Source: an uncultured Prochlorococcus sp.
Lineage (GTDB): Bacteria; Cyanobacteriota; Cyanobacteriia; PCC-6307; Cyanobiaceae
Direction of reading: 5' to 3'
NCBI GenBank assembly: GCA_902535185.1
Contig: CACAST010000012.1
Coordinates: 1-37,722, forward strand
DNA length: 37,722 bases
Under the pieces are notes generated by a model that saw only the letters and a program-made list of their open reading frames with translations, was not told the DNA's origin and did no database searches. The first letter of the stretch is position 1; every line of letters starts with the position of its first letter. Positions 16,214-23,576 of the stretch are shown piece by piece. A program made the position numbers and the translations under genes.

Positions 16214-16801
16214 TTAGAAACTCGATCTTTCTGAATTTATAGACTCTTTATTTAAAAAATCATTTTTAAGTCTGACCGCACCAATTCTAGAACTGGTAAG
16301 AGCTATAGCATCTTTTTTATCAGCAAGTATTAATTCTGTAGAACCTCCTCCAATATCTATGATTACAAAAGAATGATCTTCAAAAGCCATACCAGAAAGA
16401 ACACCAAGGTAAATTAATCTGGCTTCCTCAGAACCACTTATCACTTCTATTTGAATATCAGTTTCATCAAGAACTCTTCTAATAAAATCTTGACCGTTTG
16501 GAGCTTCCCTAACTGCACTTGTCGCTGCTGTTACTATTTGTTTTACTCCATTACTTTTACAATATTCCTTAAATCGCTTAAGAGTAACTAATGCTCTTTG
16601 GATTGAATCTTCAGTAAGATTACCCTCCTCATCTTTTTCTCCAAGACGAGTGGTTGATTTATCAGTTAATTTTATTGAAAATGATTTTAATTCTAGATTA
16701 ATTTCTGCTATTAAGAGATGTGTAGAGTTGGTTCCAATATCTATAGAAGCTACTAAAATTTGCTTTTCTTGAAAATATCTTAAATCTTGTTTCTGTATCA
16801 T
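16214..16801 (-). CDS. Ppx/GppA phosphatase, N-terminal fragment
   Basis: A 195-residue open frame that carries domain I of the ASKHA fold. The phosphate-binding loop DIGTNS is at 21-26. The catalytic region SGSEEARLIYLG includes Glu125-Glu126, and the second loop DIGGGSTEL is at 149-157. The frame ends prematurely after ERSSF because of the missing base. The fragment alone has only half the fold and is unlikely to be active. The start is ATG, 104 bases from the divergent prenyltransferase gene. Confidence 0.75.
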   Translation of the reverse strand: MIQKQDLRYFQEKQILVASIDIGTNSTHLLIAEINLELKSFSIKLTDKSTTRLGEKDEEGNLTEDSIQRALVTLKRFKEYCKSNGVKQIVTAATSAVREAPNGQDFIRRVLDETDIQIEVISGSEEARLIYLGVLSGMAFEDHSFVIIDIGGGSTELILADKKDAIALTSSRIGAVRLKNDFLNKESINSERSSF

Positions 16802-16905
16802 TTCTTTTTATAAGATGCAGATGTCTTTAATCCATTAATAAATATACCCAAGATTGTTTATTAATTAATAGAAATCACTTAATCCTAGTAAGATTATTTA
16901 AAGTT

Positions 16906-17814
16906 ATGAAATATACAATAAGTCATATGCAAAATAAAAATCGACAAAATAAATTAAGTACCTTTTTTGAATTATTAAGGTGGAATAAACCGACTGGAAG
17001 AATGATCTTGCTTATTCCTGCTGGATGGAGTTTATATTTAACCCCAGATGCTAATCCATCATTTTTAATGTTGCTAAGAATAATATTGGGAGGACTACTA
17101 GTAAGTGGATTAGGCTGCGTTGTTAATGATATTTGGGACAAAAAAATCGATCAAAGAGTTGTTAGGACAAAAAATAGACCTCTAGCTGCAAATAAAATTA
17201 GTCTTAAAACAGCTTATTTAATTCTTTTCTTTTTAATTTTATGTAGCTTCTTTTTAACTTTGTCACTACCTCAACCTGGAAGAATCCTTTCCATTTCACT
17301 TGCTTTTTTTGCTTTACCTATTATTTTAATTTATCCTTCTGCCAAAAGATGGTTTAAATATCCTCAATTAATCTTATCCATATGCTGGGGTTTTGCTGTC
17401 TTAATTCCCTGGGCCGCAAATGAAGGCAATTTAAATAGTATTGTTTTATTATTTTGCTGGCTAGCCACCATTTTTTGGACTTTTGGCTTTGACACGATTT
17501 ATGCTTTAGCAGATAAAAAATATGATATAAAAATTGGGATTAATAGTTCCGCTGTTAACCTCCAGAACAATACAAGAATAACTATTCAAATTTGTTATTT
17601 TTTAACTTCTTGTTTTCTGGCATTATGCGGATTTATTAATCAAATGGATTTTGTTTTTTGGCCAATTTGGCTTACATCGTCAATCTTAATGCAGAGAGAT
17701 ATACTAAAAGTATTTCCTGAGGAAAAGCAGTCAATAAAAAATATTGGAAATCACTTCAAAAATCAATCAATTTATGGAGGAGTACTTTTATTAGGAATTA
17801 TTATTGCCTCATAA
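16906..17814 (+). CDS. ubiA: 4-hydroxybenzoate polyprenyltransferase (UbiA family)
   Basis: UbiA-family enzymes join a polyprenyl chain to an aromatic ring; in cyanobacteria the 4-hydroxybenzoate enzyme serves plastoquinone synthesis. The protein has 302 residues from the ATG at 16906; an ATG at 16927 is also possible. It has eight or nine membrane segments. The first diphosphate/Mg site is NDIWDKKID, followed by RTKNRPLA. The second is DTIYALADKKYDIKIGI, in the expected loop. It starts 104 bases from the divergent ppx remnant and lies 9 bases upstream of the carboxypeptidase gene. Confidence 0.9.
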   Translation: MKYTISHMQNKNRQNKLSTFFELLRWNKPTGRMILLIPAGWSLYLTPDANPSFLMLLRIILGGLLVSGLGCVVNDIWDKKIDQRVVRTKNRPLAANKISLKTAYLILFFLILCSFFLTLSLPQPGRILSISLAFFALPIILIYPSAKRWFKYPQLILSICWGFAVLIPWAANEGNLNSIVLLFCWLATIFWTFGFDTIYALADKKYDIKIGINSSAVNLQNNTRITIQICYFLTSCFLALCGFINQMDFVFWPIWLTSSILMQRDILKVFPEEKQSIKNIGNHFKNQSIYGGVLLLGIIIAS

Positions 17815-17823
17815 ATTTTAAAT

Positions 17824-18693
17824 ATGGTTTTTAGATTAAAAAAAGGGGATCTAATAGATATTTTAGCTCCAGGCTCCTTTATTGATGAAGACGAAAATTT
17901 TCAAAAAGGCATAGAAATCTTAAAAAACTGGGGCTTGGAAATTAATGAAAATAATTCTTCATCAAAAAAATTTGGTTATTTTGCAGGTGATGATCTAACT
18001 AGATTTGAAGAACTGGAAAGAGCACAAAATAGTAAGCTAATCATTTTTGCAAAAGGAGGCTGGGGTTCAGCAAGACTTTTAGAAAAAGAACCTTCTTGGC
18101 AGCATGGTTTAATGCTTGGATTCTCAGATACATGTTCTTTATTACTATCTAAATATTCTCAAGGATTTATAGGTTCTATTCATGGCCCAATGGTTACTGG
18201 CCTTTTCAAAGAGCCAGAGTGGAGTCTTGAGAGATTAAGAAATTTACTTTTTGAGGGATATGTTGAAGACATAAGAGGAATTCCTTTAAGAGCTGGGAAA
18301 GCTAAAGGAGAAATTATTGTTTCTAACTTAACTATTGCTACTTTTTTAATTGGTACTAATCACTTTCCAGATTGCAAAGGGAAAATAATAATTTTTGAAG
18401 ATATTAATGAAGATATTTATAAAATTGATCGCATGTTGACTTACCTCAGAATGACTAAAACACTTTCTGAAATTGCTGGTATAGGATTCGGAAGTTTTTC
18501 TAATGATTCCTGCGACCTTGAATGGAAAGATTTACTAAAAAAATGCATTATTGAAAGACTCCATGAGTTTGATTTTCCTATACTTTTTGAACTCCCAATA
18601 GGCCACATATCGGGGAATGCTTGCATTCCTTTAGGATACGAAGCCACCTTAAATGGTGATGATGGCATTCTTAGTATCGATACACCTTTTTAA
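17824..18693 (+). CDS. ldcA: LD-carboxypeptidase (peptidase S66 family)
   Basis: S66 peptidases cut L,D bonds, in LdcA the terminal D-Ala of murein tetrapeptides during cell-wall recycling; MccF relatives cleave other substrates. The 289-residue protein has the Ser-Glu-His triad in place: Ser101 in LGFSDT, Glu192 in IIFEDINED and His261 in PIGHISGN. The N-terminal motif DILAPGS and the KGGWGS stretch (78-82) are typical. There is no signal peptide, so it acts in the cytosol. It follows ubiA by 9 bases. Its stop codon directly abuts the stop of convergent ispD. Confidence 0.9.
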   Translation: MVFRLKKGDLIDILAPGSFIDEDENFQKGIEILKNWGLEINENNSSSKKFGYFAGDDLTRFEELERAQNSKLIIFAKGGWGSARLLEKEPSWQHGLMLGFSDTCSLLLSKYSQGFIGSIHGPMVTGLFKEPEWSLERLRNLLFEGYVEDIRGIPLRAGKAKGEIIVSNLTIATFLIGTNHFPDCKGKIIIFEDINEDIYKIDRMLTYLRMTKTLSEIAGIGFGSFSNDSCDLEWKDLLKKCIIERLHEFDFPILFELPIGHISGNACIPLGYEATLNGDDGILSIDTPF

Positions 18694-19365
18694 TTAGGGG
18701 TTCTTCACAAAAAGTTTTGCTATTTTCAAATCTATAGGGGATGTAATTTTTATATTTGAATAAGTTCCTTCAATAATCTTCACTTTCCAATTAAGCATTT
18801 CGAATAGAGAAGCATCATCTGTGACTTTCCAGTTTTTATCAATTGCCATCTTATGAGCTTTTTTTAATCTATCTACTAAAAAGCCCTGAGGAGTTTGCGC
18901 TGCCCATAAATAATTTCTGTCTGGTGTTTCTTTAATAAAACCTTCGTTATCAACAATTTTTATAGTATCGGTTACCTTAGTAGCCAAAATTACAGCTTCA
19001 TTTTCATCTAATTGCATGGTACAAAGGTCTATTAATTCAGGATTAATTAGACATCTAGCACCATCATGTATTAAAACTTTTTCAGCATCTTTTGGTAACG
19101 CTTTTAAACCATTAAAAACTGACTGTTGTCTGGTGTCACCTCCATTAATCCAATGAACTTTATGGGCAAAATCCTTTGCTGAATTTAATAACAAATTTTT
19201 ATCTTTTGGTTGCCCAATTATTCCAACCCAATTTGTTGAGTTTGCAGAAAATACAGATTTAAGTGTCCAATAAATCAAAGACTCTCCCTCTAAATCAATA
19301 AGTAATTTATTTTTTCCAGCTTTCATTCTGCTACCGCTCCCTGCAGCTGGTATTAAAAAGTGCAC
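18694..19365 (-). CDS. ispD: 2-C-methyl-D-erythritol 4-phosphate cytidylyltransferase
   Basis: IspD makes CDP-ME from MEP and CTP in the non-mevalonate isoprenoid pathway that supplies carotenoids, phytyl and quinone tails. The 223-residue protein is of family length. It has the nucleotide-binding motif IPAAGSGSRM (5-14) with the following K.LL loop, the VLIHDGARCLI stretch, the TDTIK motif and WAAQTPQGF, then the TDDASLFE region and the C-terminal ITSPIDLKIA. The start is GTG at 19365. It is separated from divergent fabG by 92 bases. Confidence 0.95.
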   Translation of the reverse strand: MHFLIPAAGSGSRMKAGKNKLLIDLEGESLIYWTLKSVFSANSTNWVGIIGQPKDKNLLLNSAKDFAHKVHWINGGDTRQQSVFNGLKALPKDAEKVLIHDGARCLINPELIDLCTMQLDENEAVILATKVTDTIKIVDNEGFIKETPDRNYLWAAQTPQGFLVDRLKKAHKMAIDKNWKVTDDASLFEMLNWKVKIIEGTYSNIKITSPIDLKIAKLFVKNP

Positions 19366-19457
19366 AATAGAAGGTCTTAATATTTTCTAGACAATTATAA
19401 ATAAAAGCAATATCTTTACACAAATAGTACTACGATTGAAAATTATAAAATTTCATA

Positions 19458-20207
19458 ATGTCCAATAAAGATTCATTATCAGGCAAAATTGCTTTAATCA
19501 CTGGAGCTAGCAGAGGAATAGGTAAAGAAATTGCTTTAGAACTAAGCCGATTGGGAGCAGAAGTTTTTATTAATTACTCTTCTTCTGATGAAAAAGCTGA
19601 AGAAGTTGTAAATTTAATAAAGAATTCAGGAGGTAAAGCTCATAAATTAAAATTTGATGTTTCAAAAGAGGATTCTGTCAGTTCAGCTTTTGAAGAAATA
19701 ATCAAAATTAATGGCACCATTGATATCCTCATTAACAATGCTGGAATTACTAGAGATGGACTATTGATGAGAATGAAATCGGAACAATGGGATGATGTAC
19801 TAAATACAAACTTAAAAGGAGTTTTTCTTTGTACAAAATATGCTTCAAAATTTATGATGAAAAAAAGAAGTGGTAGCATCGTAAATATTTCATCTGTTGT
19901 TGGAATAATTGGTAATCCAGGGCAAGCAAATTATTCTGCCGCCAAAGCTGGAGTTATTGGATTTACCAAAACTTGCGCTAAAGAATTTGCTTCAAGAGGT
20001 ATAAATGTAAATGCAATAGCTCCAGGTTTCATAGAAACAGAGATGACTGAAAAACTTAATACTGAAGAGATTCTTAAAGTTATTCCTTTAGGGAAATTGG
20101 GAAGTTGTACTCAAATTGCAAACTTAGTGTCATTCTTAGTTTCAAGTGATGCAGGAGGATATATTACAGGGCAAACAATCAGTATTGATGGTGGTATGAG
20201 TATTTAA
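19458..20207 (+). CDS. fabG: 3-oxoacyl-[acyl-carrier-protein] reductase
   Basis: FabG reduces 3-oxoacyl-ACP with NADPH in fatty acid elongation. The 249-residue SDR protein has the cofactor motif TGASRGIG (15-22), NNAG (93-96), the catalytic Ser146, Tyr159 and Lys163 in the GNPGQANYSAAKAG context, and IAPGFIETEMT after the active site. The GQANYSAAKAG block is specific to FabG rather than SDR enzymes in general. The start is ATG. Its TAA stop directly touches the TAA of a convergent 59-residue gene. Confidence 0.95.
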   Translation: MSNKDSLSGKIALITGASRGIGKEIALELSRLGAEVFINYSSSDEKAEEVVNLIKNSGGKAHKLKFDVSKEDSVSSAFEEIIKINGTIDILINNAGITRDGLLMRMKSEQWDDVLNTNLKGVFLCTKYASKFMMKKRSGSIVNISSVVGIIGNPGQANYSAAKAGVIGFTKTCAKEFASRGINVNAIAPGFIETEMTEKLNTEEILKVIPLGKLGSCTQIANLVSFLVSSDAGGYITGQTISIDGGMSI

Positions 20208-20387
20208 TTATGTATTTTGATAAGGCTGACCTAATTCATCTCTCAACCTTCTAATTTTTTGTAAAAGTTTTAGTCTTCGACTTCTAGCAGTTAATGTCAA
20301 GAAAAATCTCAGTGGAAAATATATCAATGTCATAGCAATCGCTAGGATTGCTGTAAGAGTAAAAATAAGATTATTTGTTTCTTCCAT
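20208..20387 (-). CDS. small membrane protein of unknown function (59 aa)
   Basis: An ATG at 20387 opens a 59-residue frame ending at TAA 20208-20210. The translation MEETNNLIFTLTAILAIAMT continues into a hydrophobic stretch up to about residue 31. A strongly basic amphipathic tail follows, TARSRRLKLLQKIRRLRDEL, ending GQPYQNT. This single-helix, positive-inside plan and the exact abutment to the fabG stop make a real gene likely. I do not recognise a family. It could be a small thylakoid or plasma-membrane protein with a cytosolic helix. Confidence 0.65.
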   Translation of the reverse strand: MEETNNLIFTLTAILAIAMTLIYFPLRFFLTLTARSRRLKLLQKIRRLRDELGQPYQNT

Positions 20388-20518
20388 AACCTAAAGATAC
20401 TCTTATTTGAGTTAATTTGTATGGTTAATTAAAAGAAATTCGGCTTTCCCCACTTAATTAAATATCCCTTAAAAATGATTCTATGGGAGATTAGAATAGG
20501 ACTAAAGATCGAGTAAAC

Positions 20519-22273
20519 ATGGCTAAACAGTTAAGTTTTTCTAATGAATCAAGAGAAGCGCTAGAAAAAGGTGTAAATTTCGTAGCTAATGCGGTAAAAG
20601 TTACTATCGGGCCAAAAGCAAAAAACGTAGTAATAGAGAGAAAATTTGGTTCACCAGATATAGTTAGAGATGGGTCCACAGTTGCCAAAGAGATTGAGAT
20701 TGAGAACCCTATTTCTAATTTGGGTGCGAAATTAATAGAACAAGTTGCGTCCAAGACAAAAGAGAGTGCAGGAGATGGAACAACAACAGCAACCATTTTG
20801 ACTCAGAAGATGGTTCAAGAGGGATTAAAAAATATTGCTTCTGGTGCCAGCCCTATGGAGTTAAAAAAAGGTATGGAAGTAGGCCTGGCTTTTGTTCTAG
20901 AAAAATTAAGTTCCAAAAGTATTTCATTAAGTGGTTCTGATATTCAAAAAGTTGCAACAGTTAGTGCTGGAGGTGATGAAGAAATTGGATCTATAATTTC
21001 GAAGGCAATGGATATTGTTACTTCAGATGGTGTAATAACTGTCGAAGAATCTCAATCACTAGATACAGAATTAGATATAACTGAAGGAATGTCTTTTGAT
21101 AGAGGCTATAGTTCTCCATATTTCGTAACAGACCAAGAAAGACAAGTTTGTGAACTTGAAAATCCTAAAATATTAATAACTGATCAAAAAATTTCAACTT
21201 TAGTTGATTTGGTTCCAATACTTGAAGAAATTCAGAAATCAGGCTCACCTTTTCTTATTCTTGCTGAAGATATCGAAGGAGAGGCTTTAACCACCTTGGT
21301 TTTGAATAAGAATAGTGGAGTGTTAAATGTAGCTTCCGTAAGAGCTCCGTTATTTGGCGAGAGAAGAAAAGCTGCCCTTGAAGATATTGCTATTCTTACT
21401 GGAGCTAAGTTAATTAGTGAAGATAAATCAATGACACTTGATAAAGTATCGATTAATGATTTAGGCAAAGCAAAAAAAATAACTATCACGAAGGACAAAA
21501 CTACAATTGTTGCCTTCGAAGACACTAAAGATTTGGTTAAAGCGCGAGTTGAAAAATTAAAAAGAGAAGTTGAAATAACAGACTCAGAGTATGATCAGGA
21601 CAAAATCAATGAAAGGATAGCAAAACTAGCTGGAGGTGTAGCACTTATCAAAGTTGGAGCTGCAACAGAAACAGAGATGAAGTTCAAAAAGTTAAGAATC
21701 GAAGATTCCCTTAATGCTACGAAAGCTGCTATTGAAGAGGGTGTAGTTTCTGGAGGAGGACAAACTTTAATTGAAATATCAGATGACCTTTTAAATTTAA
21801 GTCAAGAATCTTCAGATGATTTAAGAACTGGGATAAATATCGTAAAAGAAGCCCTTTTGGAACCTACTAAACAAATAGCAAAAAATGCTGGTTTTAATGG
21901 TGATGTAGTTGTCACTGAAATTAAAAGACTTAACAAAGGCTTCAATGCTAATTCAGGAAAATATGAGGATTTAAAAGATTCAGGAATATTAGATCCAACC
22001 AAAGTATTAAGATTGGCTCTTCAAGATTCAGTATCTATTGCAGCTATGCTCCTCACAACTGAAGTTGCGATGGCTGACATTCCAGAGCCTGAAGCCGCAG
22101 CACCAGGAGGACCAGGTGGAGATCCAATGGGAGGTATGGGAGGCATGGGAGGCATGGGCATGCCAGGTATGGGTGGAATGGGTATGCCAGGAATGGGTGG
22201 CATGGGCATGCCTGGTATGGGCGGAATGGGTATGCCAGGTATGGGCGGCATGGGTATGCCAGGTATGATGTAA
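20519..22273 (+). CDS. groEL2: 60 kDa chaperonin GroEL, second cyanobacterial type
   Basis: GroEL forms the folding chamber that closes with GroES. The 584-residue protein has the ATPase motif [11 protein letters not shown] with the catalytic Asp, the apical domain, and [13 protein letters not shown] with the equatorial return. No groES precedes it, so it matches the solitary GroEL2 of cyanobacteria. Standard GroEL is about 545 residues and ends in a short GGM tail. Here residues 548-584 hold four exact-length 8-residue units (MPGMGGMG) plus a partial fifth. I find no CIRCE inverted repeat upstream, so regulation by HrcA is not indicated. It is separated from the upstream small gene by 131 bases. 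Confidence 0.95.
   Translation: MAKQLSFSNESREALEKGVNFVANAVKVTIGPKAKNVVIERKFGSPDIVRDGSTVAKEIEIENPISNLGAKLIEQVASKTKESAGDGTTTATILTQKMVQEGLKNIASGASPMELKKGMEVGLAFVLEKLSSKSISLSGSDIQKVATVSAGGDEEIGSIISKAMDIVTSDGVITVEESQSLDTELDITEGMSFDRGYSSPYFVTDQERQVCELENPKILITDQKISTLVDLVPILEEIQKSGSPFLILAEDIEGEALTTLVLNKNSGVLNVASVRAPLFGERRKAALEDIAILTGAKLISEDKSMTLDKVSINDLGKAKKITITKDKTTIVAFEDTKDLVKARVEKLKREVEITDSEYDQDKINERIAKLAGGVALIKVGAATETEMKFKKLRIEDSLNATKAAIEEGVVSGGGQTLIEISDDLLNLSQESSDDLRTGINIVKEALLEPTKQIAKNAGFNGDVVVTEIKRLNKGFNANSGKYEDLKDSGILDPTKVLRLALQDSVSIAAMLLTTEVAMADIPEPEAAAPGGPGGDPMGGMGGMGGMGMPGMGGMGMPGMGGMGMPGMGGMGMPGMGGMGMPGMM
22160..22270 (+). repeat. 24-base tandem repeat encoding the GroEL Gly-Met tail
   Basis: Four in-frame 24-base units start at 22160, 22184, 22208 and 22232, and a partial unit starts at 22256. 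Each encodes MPGMGGMG. The units differ only at third positions (GGT/GGC/GGA, CCA/CCT), so the protein repeat is exact while the DNA has drifted. The block is much more G-rich than its surroundings. Confidence 0.9.
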
Positions 22274-22291
22274 AAGCTAACTAGCTTTTTT
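22272..22291. terminator. bidirectional terminator between groEL2 and the convergent gene
   Basis: AAAAGCT (22272-22278) pairs with AGCTTTT (22283-22289) around a 4-base loop, followed by more T on the plus strand and by TTTT at the end of the arm on the minus strand. The hairpin overlaps the groEL2 stop (22271-22273) and the stop of the minus-strand gene (22277-22279). It could stop transcription from both sides. Confidence 0.6.
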
Positions 22292-22696
22292 ATCTTTATT
22301 AATCCATTTTCTTAAGTTTTTAATATTAGGTAGTGGTAATTTTGAGGTTTTAATATATTTATTCATTTGATTAGAATCTTGTTTAGTACTAAAGAGTTGA
22401 TTTTTGTTAGAAATTTTTAAGTAATTTGTTTCTTCTAAATTTTCTAAAGTTTTAAAAGATTCAAGCCTTATTTGTTCTTGATTTTCTTCTTCATGATTTT
22501 CATCAATTAAAGTTATTTGTTCTTGATTTTCTTCTTCATGATTTCCCTTTTGTACTGGACTATGGATTAATAAATCATTTAAAGAATCAATCCCAAATCT
22601 ATGAACCCACTTAAGAACAATATTTTCTTTAAGCAAAAAATTATTTTCTGAAGAGGCTTTTTTAAAAACTTCTATTAGATGATTTTTTAAAAGCAT
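22277..22696 (-). CDS. hypothetical protein with 15-residue internal repeat
   Basis: A 139-residue soluble protein of unknown function. The N-terminus (LKNHLIEVFKKASSENNFLLKENIVLKWVHRFGIDSLNDLLIHSP) looks like a compact helical domain. It is followed by two copies of NHEEENQEQI, an acidic, Gln-rich repeat with a 15-residue period. The C-terminus is Asn/Lys-rich and basic. It starts 7 bases after the ABC-2 permease on the same strand, so it is likely co-transcribed with it, and it ends 3 bases from convergent groEL2. I cannot assign a role; the low-complexity middle suggests a flexible linker. Confidence 0.65.
   Translation of the reverse strand: MLLKNHLIEVFKKASSENNFLLKENIVLKWVHRFGIDSLNDLLIHSPVQKGNHEEENQEQITLIDENHEEENQEQIRLESFKTLENLEETNYLKISNKNQLFSTKQDSNQMNKYIKTSKLPLPNIKNLRKWINKDKKAS
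22468..22544. repeat. 32-base direct repeat, period 45, inside the hypothetical gene
   Basis: The copies at 22468-22499 and 22513-22544 are identical over 32 bases; both contain TTGTTCTTGATTTTCTTC. The period of 45 bases keeps the frame and gives the duplicated NHEEENQEQI segment. Complete identity at the DNA level implies a recent duplication. Confidence 0.85.
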
Positions 22697-22703
22697 AAAT
22701 TTT

Positions 22704-23528
22704 TTAATTTAACTTTTTATTTAACAGAGGCCTTATGATAATCAAGGATAAAACTGTTAAAGAAAATAAAATTGATATACAACTCTTACAAGTTAAATCA
22801 CCATATGGAGCATGTAAAGCCACTAATTCTAAATTCATAGTTTCTGTATATGCAGTCCTAATAGGTTCGATCGCAAAAGTTAATGGATTTAATGAAGCCA
22901 ACCACCCAAGCCAATTTGGCATGAAAGAAATTGGAGCCAAAGCAGTACTTGCAAAAAGTAGAGGTAAATTTATCACAAATATAAGAGCGATTAATTCAAT
23001 ATGTCCGGGCAAAACAAACGCTAAACATAAACTTATTGATGTCACAAAAAGAACTAATAAAATTAGTGTTATAAACACAATTCCTAAACCATATAAGTTA
23101 GGCCATCCATATCCCAAAGTGTATGAAACAACCATTATTACAATACTCTGAACAAAGCTCAGGATTGTTATGTAAAAAAAAGAAGATAAAACTATGGATA
23201 ATCTACTGGTTAAAGGAGCCACAAGTAATCTATTAAGGAATCCAAACTCTCTATCAAACATTAAAGGAAGACCAGAATTTAGGGCTCCGCTAAAAGCAGT
23301 AAAAACAATAAGTCCTGCTCCTAAAAAATTCCCATAAGAATCAACTCCTGGTAAAAAACCTTCAGGAGCTTTAGAGAATAATGCCCCAAATAAAAAAAGC
23401 CAAATTATAGGTTGTAATATTCCAGCTAAAAGAGTTGATGGTCTTCTTTTTAATTGAATAAATAATCTCTTTGTTAAGGCAAATGTTTCTTGATATAAAA
23501 AAAATAAATTATACTGTTGTAATTCCAT
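22704..23528 (-). CDS. ABC-2 type transporter permease (Ycf38-like)
   Basis: A 274-residue membrane subunit with six predicted segments. The stretch GLPLMFDREFGFLNRLLVAPL and the preceding FTAFSGALN closely resemble Ycf38, the ABC-2 permease of cyanobacteria and some plastids. It would form an exporter with the ATPase encoded 48 bases upstream. The cargo is unknown; DrrAB-type drug export is a common annotation but is not demonstrated. The order ctaA-ctaB-ATPase-permease-hypothetical on one strand suggests one long transcript. Confidence 0.85.
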   Translation of the reverse strand: MELQQYNLFFLYQETFALTKRLFIQLKRRPSTLLAGILQPIIWLFLFGALFSKAPEGFLPGVDSYGNFLGAGLIVFTAFSGALNSGLPLMFDREFGFLNRLLVAPLTSRLSIVLSSFFYITILSFVQSIVIMVVSYTLGYGWPNLYGLGIVFITLILLVLFVTSISLCLAFVLPGHIELIALIFVINLPLLFASTALAPISFMPNWLGWLASLNPLTFAIEPIRTAYTETMNLELVALHAPYGDLTCKSCISILFSLTVLSLIIIRPLLNKKLN

Positions 23529-23576
23529 AATTAGCAGTAATTAATTCTCATTATAGTTAGTTAACCAGAATTTTTT

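Larger units (their letters stand above)
15207..16801 (-). pseudogene. ppx: exopolyphosphatase/guanosine pentaphosphatase (Ppx/GppA), interrupted by a one-base frameshift
   Basis: The two consecutive minus-strand frames together make a protein of about 530 residues, the usual length of cyanobacterial Ppx/GppA, which degrades polyphosphate or pppGpp. The N-terminal frame ends at 16214 with INSERSSF. The other frame is open before its apparent start and reads IEFLKTFIKGSLEP directly across the same DNA. Inserting one base near 16222-16233 would join them without loss. No slippery heptamer for programmed -1 frameshifting is seen. Both halves look otherwise intact, so this is either a recent inactivation or a sequencing/assembly error. 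Confidence 0.8.

Noticed and set aside
20388-20518. CIRCE element upstream of groEL2
   Set aside because: The expected TTAGCACTC-N9-GAGTGCTAA inverted repeat is not present.
22021-22268. Proline-rich minus-strand and Trp/Val-rich plus-strand frames across the groEL2 tail
   Set aside because: They are by-products of the 24-base repeat, which lacks stop codons in several frames.
22468-22544. CRISPR-like repeat pair
   Set aside because: Only two copies with a 13-base gap, inside a coding frame and without cas genes.
22735-23151. Plus-strand open frame of 138 codons
   Set aside because: It is the antisense shadow of the ABC-2 permease, which has clear family motifs.
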